Source: Candidatus Caccovivens faecavium
GTDB taxonomy: Bacteria; Bacillota; Clostridia; Christensenellales; UBA1242
Direction of reading: 5' to 3'
DNA: 12,988 nucleotides
Assembly: GCA_018715545.1 (NCBI GenBank)
Contig: DVLK01000059.1
Location: 1-12,988 of the forward strand
Shown here: positions 7,009 through 12,988 of the stretch, piece after piece
How positions within the stretch are numbered: position 1 is the stretch's first letter
Layout of the letters: every line of letters begins with the position of its first letter
The notes under the pieces: generated by a model
What the model saw: only the letters and a program-made list of their open reading frames with translations
Told to the model about the DNA's origin: nothing
The model's database searches: none
Position numbers and translations under genes: made by a program

Positions 7009-7631
7009 TTTTTTAACCCCATTAAAAAGTTTTTAACAGGCTTATATGTTTCCTCTGGACCTTTTTCAGAACCTTTGGCAACATATAGCTTATCAGCGTA
7101 GAAGTTTATGAGTGGTGCAGTTGTCTTTTCATAAACTTCCAGACGAAGAGTAATTGTTTCCAAATTATCGTCATCTCTTTGGAACAATGGCGCTCCACAT
7201 TTTGCACATGTGGATTTATCGTAAGAAGAAGTGTTGTAAATTTCGCCACATTTAGAACATATTCTTCTACCTACGCAACGGCGCTTGATTTCGTCAAGCG
7301 GAACGTCCAACTCTATAACTGTGTCGATATCGGTAATCTTTTTAAGGGCCTCAGCCTGAGGAATACTTCTTGGAAAGCCATCTAAAATGAAACCATTTTT
7401 GCAATCCTTTCGTTTAAGTCTTTCCTCTAACATCTTAATCGTCACAGCGTCTGGCACAAGTTCACCCTTGTCCATGTAAGATTTAGCTTCTAGTCCTATC
7501 TTTGTGCCATTTTTGATATTTTCGCGGAAAAGGTCGCCCGTTGAAATTTGAACGATATTAAAATCTTTCATGATATTTCTAGCAAGCGTCCCTTTTCCTG
7601 AAAATGGTGCTCCAAGCAATATGATTTTCAT
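7005..7631 (-). CDS. adk: Adenylate kinase with zinc LID and altered P-loop
   Basis: It interconverts AMP + ATP and 2 ADP. From the ATG at 7631 the protein has 208 residues; GGGAGGA stands 5 nt before this ATG, and the ATG four codons upstream lacks a site. Motifs are the P-loop GAPFSGKGT at 7-15, TGDLFR at 31-36, the AMP site FILDGFPRS at 81-89 (D84, R88), GRR at 121-123 and RDDD at 152-155. The LID carries C125-x2-C128 and C142-x2-C145, a Cys4 zinc site usual in Gram-positive adenylate kinases. Odd points: the usual GxPGxGKGTQ loop has F10 in place of glycine and L16 in place of glutamine. The general Walker A pattern GxxxxGK is kept, so activity is likely. It lies 30 nt after secY and overlaps map by 4 nt. 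Confidence 0.96.
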   Translation of the reverse strand: MKIILLGAPFSGKGTLARNIMKDFNIVQISTGDLFRENIKNGTKIGLEAKSYMDKGELVPDAVTIKMLEERLKRKDCKNGFILDGFPRSIPQAEALKKITDIDTVIELDVPLDEIKRRCVGRRICSKCGEIYNTSSYDKSTCAKCGAPLFQRDDDNLETITLRLEVYEKTTAPLINFYADKLYVAKGSEKGPEETYKPVKNFLMGLKK

Positions 7632-7650
7632 AAATCCTCCCATACAAATA

Positions 7651-7665
7651 TTAAAGTAACTTTAA
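7651..7665. repeat. 15 bp perfect dyad at secY/adk junction
   Basis: The sequence reads ttaaagt-a-actttaa, two 7-base arms around one central base. It overlaps the secY stop codon and lies upstream of the adk ribosome site (about 7636-7642). As RNA it could only form a weak five-pair A-U stem with a five-base loop, with no T-run, so it is not a terminator. A protein-binding role or chance in AT-rich DNA are both possible. Confidence 0.4.
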
Positions 7666-8963
7666 TCTAGAAAGCCCTTATAATTTCGCATATACATCTG
7701 CGCTTCGAGATTTTTGTCAAATTCAAGTGCTACGGAAACGATAATCATAAGACCTGTTGCACTGAAAGCATTAATCAAACTTGTAAGCGCTGAATAGTCA
7801 TCAATTGCTTTAAATGCCAAGCTTGGAAGTAATGCGATGAATGCCAAGAAAAATGCACCAAACAGCGTTATTCTTCTTGAAATCTTTTTGAGATATTCAC
7901 TTGTTTCTCTTCCTGGTCTTATACCTTTAACAAAGCCACCTTGTTGTTGCAATCTTCGCGAAATATCATTCGTATCGAAAGTTATCATCGAGTAGAAGAA
8001 GGCAAACGCAAAGATGAGAAGAGCAAGCACAACTATATAAATCCATGAGCTAGTTCCGAGCCAAGTGTTATACCAAGTTGCTGCCGATGAGTTTGGCCAG
8101 AAAATGCTGATGATAAGTTGTGGCAAAGTGAGAAGTGAGGTTGCAAAGATGATTGGCATAACGCCAGAACTATTAAGTTTGATTGGAATATATGTGTCCT
8201 GACCACCATACATTCTGCGACCTTTAATTTGTTTTGCATAACTTACTGGAACTCTGCGTTCTGAATTATCCATAAACACAATAAGTCCGAAAATAAGGAT
8301 GACTGCAACAATATAGATAATAATCATCCAAATGTTGTTAGGGTCATCAATTGCTTGTGTAATTGCATCGCTAATTCCTGATGCAGACGAAGCTAAGATA
8401 CCAACAAAGATGAGGATGCTCATACCACTACCACAAACACCAAGTTGAGTTATTTTTTCACCAATCCAAACAGTAAACATAGCACCTGCTGTTAAAATTA
8501 ACACAACACCCATACCTATAACCCAAGTTGGAACTTGTAGGATGTCAGTGTTTAATGCAGATTGGAAAGATACAACTATACCAATAGCCTGAGCTAGTGC
8601 AAGCACCAACGCAGTAATTCTCGTATAAAACTGCATCTTTTTCTTTCCGTCTTCGCCCTGCTTTGCCAATCTCTCTAACGGAGGAATGGCAACAGTCAAA
8701 AGCTGAATGACGATTGATGCTGTGATATATGGAGAAACGCCCAGCGCAAGGATTGAACCATTCGACAAGGCATTACCAGAAAGCATATTCATAAGTGAGA
8801 AGAAAGTTGTTCCTTGTGTTGCTGACTCCATTTCGCTAGATAAGTCAAGCCCTGGGCAGACGATAGCACAGCCAACCCTGTAAACAAGGATTAGTCCTAA
8901 AACTATTAACAACTTCTTTCTTATATCCTTAACTTTGAAGGCATTAAAGAGTGTTTTAAACAT
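7662..8963 (-). CDS. secY: Preprotein translocase subunit SecY
   Basis: SecY is the membrane channel of the Sec translocon and works with SecE, SecG and SecA. The 433-residue length and about ten hydrophobic segments fit the family. Recognisable parts are the N-terminal VKDIRKKLL (11-19), the LALGVSPYITASIVIQLL segment (72-89), PPLERLAKQGEDGKKK (94-109), WIGEKIT (166-172), the IPIKLNSSGVMPIIFA stretch (259-274) and the SecA/ribosome-contacting loop with GIRPGRETSEYL (347-358). The segment after WIGEKIT reads GVCGSGMS where GIGNGxS is usual. The GAGGAG ribosome site lies inside the last codons of rplO and the gap is only 3 nt, so expression is probably coupled to rplO. Confidence 0.98.
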   Translation of the reverse strand: MFKTLFNAFKVKDIRKKLLIVLGLILVYRVGCAIVCPGLDLSSEMESATQGTTFFSLMNMLSGNALSNGSILALGVSPYITASIVIQLLTVAIPPLERLAKQGEDGKKKMQFYTRITALVLALAQAIGIVVSFQSALNTDILQVPTWVIGMGVVLILTAGAMFTVWIGEKITQLGVCGSGMSILIFVGILASSASGISDAITQAIDDPNNIWMIIIYIVAVILIFGLIVFMDNSERRVPVSYAKQIKGRRMYGGQDTYIPIKLNSSGVMPIIFATSLLTLPQLIISIFWPNSSAATWYNTWLGTSSWIYIVVLALLIFAFAFFYSMITFDTNDISRRLQQQGGFVKGIRPGRETSEYLKKISRRITLFGAFFLAFIALLPSLAFKAIDDYSALTSLINAFSATGLMIIVSVALEFDKNLEAQMYMRNYKGFLD

Positions 8964-8966
8964 AAA

Positions 8967-9416
8967 TTACTCCTCGATTTCGATTTTTCCACCCGCTTTT
9001 TCAATTTTTTCAATAGCAGATTTTGTAGCTTTCTTTGCCTTTATAGTGAGAGGCTTTGTTATCTCTCCACCACCAAGCACTTTAAGCCCATAAGGTTGAC
9101 GCTTGCCAACCACTCTTGTTTCATACAAAAGTTCTTCTGTGATAACTGCATTTGGCTCGAAAATTTCGAGGTCGCCAACATTGACAGTTGAGTAATTTTT
9201 GCGGTGATTGTAGTTATTAAAGCCACGAATAGGCACTTTACGAATAAGAGGGATGTTACCGCCTTCAAAGCCAGCTTTCACACCGCCACCACTTCTAGCC
9301 CATTGACCTTTGTGACCTTTACCACTAGTTTTGCCGATGCCAGAGCCGATACCGCGACCAACTCTTACCTTTTTAGTAACAGCACCAACGCTTGGTTTAA
9401 GATTTTCTAATTTCAT
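8967..9416 (-). CDS. rplO: 50S ribosomal protein L15
   Basis: L15 is a 50S assembly protein that threads into 23S rRNA. The 149-residue length is typical. The basic N-terminal extension has VGRGIGSGIGKTSGKGHKGQ at about 19-38, ARSGGGVKAGFEGGNIPL at about 40-57 and the RGFNN segment. The C-terminal domain ends IEKIEKAGGKIEIEE. An AGGGGT ribosome site stands before the ATG. It is 10 nt after rpmD, and its last Glu codons contain the secY ribosome site. Confidence 0.97.
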   Translation of the reverse strand: MKLENLKPSVGAVTKKVRVGRGIGSGIGKTSGKGHKGQWARSGGGVKAGFEGGNIPLIRKVPIRGFNNYNHRKNYSTVNVGDLEIFEPNAVITEELLYETRVVGKRQPYGLKVLGGGEITKPLTIKAKKATKSAIEKIEKAGGKIEIEE

Positions 9417-9426
9417 ACTGCACCCC

Positions 9427-9615
9427 TTATTCTTCTACCACTTCAACAAGATGTCTAACATGATACAAACTTCCGCGAATTGAAGGATTATCTGGTAGTA
9501 TTCTTGTTTGGTTAAGTTTTTTAAATCCAAGTGCCTCTAAAATTTTCATTTGATTTTTATTATAACCGATAGCACTTCTAACATAGGTGACCTTTAATGT
9601 TTTATTCTTTTTCAT
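9427..9615 (-). CDS. rpmD: 50S ribosomal protein L30
   Basis: L30 is a small 50S protein, 62 residues here, with LKVTYVRSAIGYNKNQ, ILEALGFKKLNQ and the SIRGSLYHVRHLVEVVEE end. I start it at the ATG at 9615, which has GGAGG 8 nt upstream; a GTG three codons earlier (9624) lies inside that ribosome site and is not a plausible start. It sits between rpsE (15 nt) and rplO (10 nt), its normal place. Confidence 0.95.
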   Translation of the reverse strand: MKKNKTLKVTYVRSAIGYNKNQMKILEALGFKKLNQTRILPDNPSIRGSLYHVRHLVEVVEE

Positions 9616-9630
9616 TTCATTCACCTCCGA

Positions 9631-10185
9631 TTAAATTTCCTCTGGCTTTTTGCCACGGCGAGAAGCAATTTCTTCTCTTGTTTTAAGTCCAAGAAGTCCG
9701 TTCATTGTTGCTTTAACCACATTAATTCTGTTGGTTGAGCCATGAATTTTTGTGACGATATTTTTAACACCAGCAACTTCAAGAACCGCTCTCGCAGCAC
9801 CACCAGCGATAACACCGTGACCAACTTCTGCCGGCATCATCAAAACGCTTGTTGCGCCGAATTTACCGATTGTTTCGTGAGGAATAGTGTTTTCGTTCAA
9901 GGAAACTTTCTTCATATTCTTCTTAGCAACAACGGTAGCTTTATCAATAGCATTTGGCACTTCTGCCGCCTTGCCGATACCCATACCGATATTGCCCTTT
10001 CCGTCACCGATAACCACAAGTGCAGAGAAATGCATTGTGCGTCCACCTTTAACAGTTTTGCTTACGCGTCTAACGGAAACAAGTCTTTTGTCGAAGCCGT
10101 CATCAATTTTAACAGGTCTTTCTTTACGATTTTTTTGAGGCTTATCGTTTCTTTCTTGTTTATTCTTCTTAATATCTTCTGCCAT
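9631..10185 (-). CDS. rpsE: 30S ribosomal protein S5
   Basis: S5 lies at the mRNA entry channel, and mutations in it affect decoding accuracy and spectinomycin response. The 184 residues begin with a charged extension (about 1-28), then the double-stranded-RNA-binding-like domain LVSVRRVSKTVKGGRTMHFSALVVIGDGKGNIG (about 35-67) and the C-terminal domain with HETIGKFGATSVLMMPA, GVIAGGAARAVLE and STNRINVVKAT. AGGAGG precedes the ATG and overlaps the rplR stop region; the gap is 9 nt. Confidence 0.98.
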   Translation of the reverse strand: MAEDIKKNKQERNDKPQKNRKERPVKIDDGFDKRLVSVRRVSKTVKGGRTMHFSALVVIGDGKGNIGMGIGKAAEVPNAIDKATVVAKKNMKKVSLNENTIPHETIGKFGATSVLMMPAEVGHGVIAGGAARAVLEVAGVKNIVTKIHGSTNRINVVKATMNGLLGLKTREEIASRRGKKPEEI

Positions 10186-10194
10186 TTCTTCCTC

Positions 10195-10563
10195 CTAAAA
10201 TTTCAAACCGGCATCTCTTGCACCGTCAGCCACTTTCTGAACACGGCCTGTATAGATGTATCCGCCTCTATCAAAGACAACTTCTTTAATTTTTGCTGCC
10301 TTTGCTCTTTCTCCGATAGTTTGACCTACGATGTAAGCTTGTTCGCTCTTAGTTTTACCTTTAATCTTTTCAGCAACCTCTTTGTCAAGCGTTGAGCAAG
10401 ATGCAAGTGTAACACCTCTTTCATCATCAATAAGTTGAACATAGATGTTGTTAAGACTTCTATAAACATTAAGTCTAGGACATTTTTTTGTTCCAGAAAT
10501 CTTATTTCTTACTCTTTTATGACGAACAACTCTTTCTTTATTCTTATCATTAACAGTAATCAT
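10195..10563 (-). CDS. rplR: 50S ribosomal protein L18
   Basis: L18 binds 5S rRNA and, with L5, anchors it in the central protuberance. The 122-residue length is normal. The family pattern is visible: basic RHKRVRNKISGT, RLNVYRSLNNIYVQLIDD, then VGQTIGERAKAAKIKEVVFDRGGYIYTGRVQKVADGARDAGLKF read in pieces across about 79-122. AGGAGG precedes the ATG. It lies 12 nt after rplF and 9 nt before rpsE. Confidence 0.97.
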   Translation of the reverse strand: MITVNDKNKERVVRHKRVRNKISGTKKCPRLNVYRSLNNIYVQLIDDERGVTLASCSTLDKEVAEKIKGKTKSEQAYIVGQTIGERAKAAKIKEVVFDRGGYIYTGRVQKVADGARDAGLKF

Positions 10564-10575
10564 TTATCTTGCCTC

Positions 10576-11115
10576 CTACTTTTTACCTTTACCAGCGGCT
10601 TTTCCGACTTTTCTAATTAATTTTGCACCATCAACATGGATACCATAACCATGGTATGGCTCATATGGACGCTTCTTCATAACATTGGCACAGAATTGAC
10701 CAACTTTTTGTCTGTCAGCGCCTTCAACAAGGATTTCAGTTGCACTTGGGCAGGAAACCTTAACATCGCTTGGTATTTCCATCTCAACTTGATGAGATAG
10801 TCCTAAACTCATAACAAGTTTATTTCCTGAAACGCTTGCTTTGTAACCAACGCCAGCAACTATAAGCTTTTTGCTCCAACCCTTAGTTACGCCTACAACC
10901 ATGTTGTGAACAAGTGCTCTATAAAGGCCTTGCTTTGCATTGTATTCATCATTTGAATATGTGAAGTGAACAGCATTATCTTTCACTTCTGTTGCGATAT
11001 TTTTATCTATATTCTGCTTTAAAGTGCCTTTTGGACCAGAAACTGTTATCACATTATCAGTTCTATCAAAAGTTGCACCTTCAAGCAAAACTGCTTTATT
11101 ACCTATTCTTGACAT
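10576..11115 (-). CDS. rplF: 50S ribosomal protein L6
   Basis: L6 is located near the sarcin-ricin loop, where translation GTPases bind. From the ATG at 11115 (AGGAGG 6 nt upstream) it has 179 residues starting MSRIGNKAV, the usual length; an ATG at 11133 only adds residues read through the ribosome site. The two L6 repeats are visible, with VSGPKGTL, RALVHNMVVGVTKGW, LIVAGVGYKA and LGLSHQVEMEIP. The C-terminal motif reads EPYHGYGIHVDG where EPYKGKGIRY is usual, a modest departure in an otherwise standard protein. Confidence 0.97.
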   Translation of the reverse strand: MSRIGNKAVLLEGATFDRTDNVITVSGPKGTLKQNIDKNIATEVKDNAVHFTYSNDEYNAKQGLYRALVHNMVVGVTKGWSKKLIVAGVGYKASVSGNKLVMSLGLSHQVEMEIPSDVKVSCPSATEILVEGADRQKVGQFCANVMKKRPYEPYHGYGIHVDGAKLIRKVGKAAGKGKK

Positions 11116-11126
11116 AGCACGCCTCC

Positions 11127-11525
11127 TTACCAAACATAAGCGAGCACTTCACCACCAACATTCAAAGAACGAGCCACTTTATCAGTAACAATTCCTTTGT
11201 TTGTTGAAATGATTGCGATGCCTAATCCGCTTATAACCTTTGGAAGTTTTTCTTTACTTGAATAGATGCGAAGTCCTGGCTTTGAAATTTTTTTAAGCCC
11301 TTGGATGACACTTTGTCCTTCGTCATCATATTTGATGGTGATGAGAATATCCTTAAAATTCCCGTTGTCAACAAGGTCGTAACTTACGATATAACCTTCG
11401 TCAAGAAGAATTTTAGCGATTGCAATTTTTTCTTTTGATGCAGGAACGGTAACAGTCTTATGCTTTGCACTTATTGCATTGCGAAGACGAGTTAACATAT
11501 CTGCAATTGGGTCTGTACTTAACAT
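11127..11525 (-). CDS. rpsH: 30S ribosomal protein S8
   Basis: S8 binds the central domain of 16S rRNA early in assembly; in E. coli it also represses the spc operon. The 132-residue protein shows DPIADMLTRLRNA at 5-17, the first domain through about 65, and the RNA-binding C-terminal part with RIYSS, GLGIAIISTNKGIVTD and VGGEVLAYVW. The usual CYVW end reads AYVW. AGGAGG precedes the ATG. The gap to rpsZ is 10 nt and to rplF 11 nt. Confidence 0.98.
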   Translation of the reverse strand: MLSTDPIADMLTRLRNAISAKHKTVTVPASKEKIAIAKILLDEGYIVSYDLVDNGNFKDILITIKYDDEGQSVIQGLKKISKPGLRIYSSKEKLPKVISGLGIAIISTNKGIVTDKVARSLNVGGEVLAYVW

Positions 11526-11535
11526 AATTCCCTCC

Positions 11536-11721
11536 TTACCAACTTGACTTTTTCACGCCAGGAATTTCCCCGCGGTTAGCCATTTCTCTAAAACAAATTC
11601 TGCAAATTCCGTATTTGCGAAGCACTGCATGAGGTCTTCCACAAATAGAACAACGGGTATAAGCTCTTGTTTTATATTTTGGTGTTCTTTTTTGTTTAGC
11701 TATTAATGATTTTTTTGCCAT
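11536..11721 (-). CDS. rpsZ: 30S ribosomal protein S14, zinc type Z
   Basis: This is the short, 61-residue zinc form of S14, with C24-x2-C27 and C40-x2-C43 and the closing FREMANRGEIPGVKKSSW. S14 is a late-assembling protein of the 30S head. The zinc form is the usual one in Gram-positive bacteria, where a longer, Cys-less paralogue may replace it under zinc limitation; no such paralogue is in this window. AGGAGG precedes the ATG. Confidence 0.98.
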   Translation of the reverse strand: MAKKSLIAKQKRTPKYKTRAYTRCSICGRPHAVLRKYGICRICFREMANRGEIPGVKKSSW

Positions 11722-11733
11722 TTAAATGCCTCC

Positions 11734-12282
11734 TTATCTATTGAAAGGCAAGCCAAGTGCCTTCAATAGTGCTTTTGCTTCTTTGTCAGTTTTTGCAGTT
11801 GTGATAAAAGAAATATCAAGTCCTCTAATCTTCTCAACCTTATCATAGGAGATTTCTGGGAAAATTAACTGCTCTTTGATACCCATGGAGTAATTTCCAC
11901 GACCATCGAAAGATTTATCACTAATTCCACGGAAGTCTCTAACTCTTGGAAGAGCGATTGCAGTGAGCCTGTCGAAGAATTCAAACATTCTTGTTCCTCT
12001 AAGTGTTACTTTGGCGCCAACTTTCATACCTGCTCTAACCTTAAAGTTAGAAATTGCCTTCTTAGCTTTTGTTGCAACAGCTTTTTGCCCAGCAATTAAA
12101 GTTAATTCATCAACTGCGGTATTGAAACTTTTTGAGTTATCTTTAACATCGCCAAGTCCCATGTTAAGAGTGATTTTCACAAGTTTTGGCACTTCATTTA
12201 CATTTTTGTAGCCAAATTCTTTCATAAGCGCTGGAACAATCTCTTCTCTATAACGCTTAACTATATGGTTCTGTTCTTTCAT
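11734..12282 (-). CDS. rplE: 50S ribosomal protein L5
   Basis: L5 binds 5S rRNA, bridges to S13 and contacts P-site tRNA. The 182-residue length is typical. Conserved segments are VPKLVKITLNMGLGD at about 31-45, KAKKAISNFKVRAGMKVGAKVTLRG, FEFFDRLTAIALPRVRDFRG, FDGRGNYSMGIKEQLIFPEI and the end ISFITTAKTDKEAKALL. The ATG at 12282 follows a GGTGG-rich site. The gap to rplX is 11 nt and to rpsZ 12 nt. Confidence 0.98.
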   Translation of the reverse strand: MKEQNHIVKRYREEIVPALMKEFGYKNVNEVPKLVKITLNMGLGDVKDNSKSFNTAVDELTLIAGQKAVATKAKKAISNFKVRAGMKVGAKVTLRGTRMFEFFDRLTAIALPRVRDFRGISDKSFDGRGNYSMGIKEQLIFPEISYDKVEKIRGLDISFITTAKTDKEAKALLKALGLPFNR

Positions 12283-12293
12283 TCTTCACCACC

Positions 12294-12890
12294 TTAACCT
12301 TCACTTTTCTTAGTGTTCGACTTTTGTGTTGTGGATTTTGTTCCACTTGTTTTAGCACTTTTAGTGCTTGCTTTCTTTTCTACTTTTTCTTCGCCAGCAG
12401 TTTTTGTGCTTTTTACAGCTTTACTTGCAGAAGTCTTAACTGTTGTCGTGCTTTTTGTTTCTTTGGAAGAGGTGTTTGTGGAAGTTGTTTTAGTTGTAGG
12501 CTTAGTTTCCTTTTCGTTTTTACTATCTGCCTTAACAACCTTCTTTGCATCCTTTTTAGTCTGTTTAACATACTCTTTATCAAGTGAAGCAGAGCATTTT
12601 TTGCAAACTCTAACCTTCTTTCCGTCTATCTCTCTGTGAGCCACTCTTGTCGCTTTACCACAAACGCCACAAACCACCATAACATTCGACGCGTCAATAG
12701 GAGCTGTCTTTTTGATGATAGCGCTTTGCTCTTGTTGAGTTCTAGCTTTCTTGTGTTTAGAAACAATATTAACTCCGTCAACAATAACTCTGTTATCCTT
12801 TGGGAAAACTTCTAAAATTTTGCCTTTTTTGCCCTTATCTTTTCCAGCGATAACAACAACGGTGTCACCTTTTTTAACTGTCATACTCAT
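12294..12890 (-). CDS. rplX: 50S ribosomal protein L24 with long basic tail
   Basis: L24 initiates 50S assembly and ends up at the tunnel exit. Residues 1-107 are a normal Gram-positive L24: KOW motif about 6-33 (GDTVVVIAGKDKGKKGKILE), GVNIVSKHKK at 39-48, and C74-x2-C77 with C96-x2-C99 as a zinc ribbon. Instead of ending there, the frame continues to 198 residues with a tail (about 108-198) made almost wholly of Lys, Ser, Thr, Ala and Glu, which is low-complexity and probably disordered. The tail keeps the frame and shares the same stop-free reading as the core; the rplE ribosome site follows directly, so it is not a frameshift artefact from what I can see. An AGGAG site precedes the ATG. 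Confidence 0.95.
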   Translation of the reverse strand: MSMTVKKGDTVVVIAGKDKGKKGKILEVFPKDNRVIVDGVNIVSKHKKARTQQEQSAIIKKTAPIDASNVMVVCGVCGKATRVAHREIDGKKVRVCKKCSASLDKEYVKQTKKDAKKVVKADSKNEKETKPTTKTTSTNTSSKETKSTTTVKTSASKAVKSTKTAGEEKVEKKASTKSAKTSGTKSTTQKSNTKKSEG

Positions 12891-12905
12891 TTTTCAGTTC
12901 TCCTT

Positions 12906-12988
12906 TTAAATAACTTCCGAAGCGAGAGAGATGATCTTCATATATCCCTTATCACGAAGTTCTCTTGCGATAGGTCCAAACACACGAG
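12906..12988 (-). CDS. rplN: 50S ribosomal protein L14, C-terminal end only
   Basis: The last 26 codons of L14 are present, reading RVFGPIARELRDKGYMKIIS and then LASEVI before the TAA. This matches the conserved C-terminus of L14, a 50S protein at the subunit interface. The 5' part lies beyond the right edge. The gene is 15 nt upstream of rplX, its usual spc-operon neighbour. Confidence 0.95.
   Translation of the reverse strand, partial: RVFGPIARELRDKGYMKIISLASEVI

Noticed and set aside
9742..10395. A 217-codon plus-strand reading frame opposite rpsE and rplR
   Set aside because: It lies wholly antisense to two certain ribosomal protein genes, has Cys/Phe/Ser-rich composition typical of antisense frames, and has no ribosome site or family resemblance.
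11116..11133. Longer N-terminus for L6 and similar upstream starts for adk (7643), rpmD (9624) and the KOW gene (6365)
   Set aside because: Each would read through its own ribosome binding site or another gene's end; the internal starts have correct Shine-Dalgarno spacing and family N-termini.
12270..12300. S8-binding site at the rplX/rplE junction
   Set aside because: E. coli uses a site near the rplE start. I see no convincing helix resembling the 16S S8 site, and no folding was possible here.
12313..12639. Plus-strand reading frames opposite the rplX tail
   Set aside because: They are reverse-complement readings of the low-complexity Lys/Ser/Thr tail, giving hydrophobic runs that look membrane-like only by codon complementarity.

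Overview
The window is dominated by one long, tightly packed minus-strand run of translation and transcription genes, the joined spc and alpha ribosomal protein operons. It reads from the right edge to about 2700. In transcription order it holds rplN (3' end only), rplX, rplE, rpsZ (zinc-type rpsN), rpsH, rplF, rplR, rpsE, rpmD, rplO, secY, adk, map, a KOW-domain RNA-binding protein gene, infA, rpmJ, rpsM, rpsK, rpsD, rpoA and rplQ. Intergenic gaps are 3 to 30 nt, and adk/map/KOW/infA overlap one another. Most genes have a clear AGGAGG- or GGAG-type ribosome binding site. A strong intrinsic terminator lies 5 nt past the rplQ stop.

The organism looks like a low-GC Gram-positive bacterium, most likely a Clostridia-type member of the Bacillota, perhaps an uncultured gut lineage. 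The reasons are the AT-rich DNA, the 61-residue zinc S14, zinc-type S4, L36 and L24, the Cys4 LID of adenylate kinase, and the secY-adk-map-KOW-infA order. In Bacillus subtilis the KOW slot is ybzG. rpsD sits inside the alpha operon, unlike in B. subtilis. The lineage is an inference from gene content; no 16S gene is present.

Beyond the terminator, about 290 bp of very AT-rich DNA carries two candidate minus-strand promoters. It leads into a large minus-strand gene that stays open to the left edge (at least 795 codons). This encodes a secreted, beta-helix-like surface protein with a signal peptide, an acidic linker and at least six GG[LI][IV]G glycine cores, the middle ones joined by CxNYG motifs, resembling GLUG-motif adhesin-type proteins. 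Its best promoter would start transcription at the A of the start codon, so a leaderless mRNA is possible.

The operon supplies ribosomal subunits, initiation factor 1, the RNA polymerase alpha subunit, the Sec channel, N-terminal methionine removal and adenylate kinase under shared transcription. Its unusual points are in detail: L24 with a roughly 90-residue Lys/Ser/Thr tail, L17 enlarged by internal insertions (both proteins lie at the ribosomal tunnel exit), and an adenylate kinase with a substituted P-loop. I did not find a clearly new multi-gene system.
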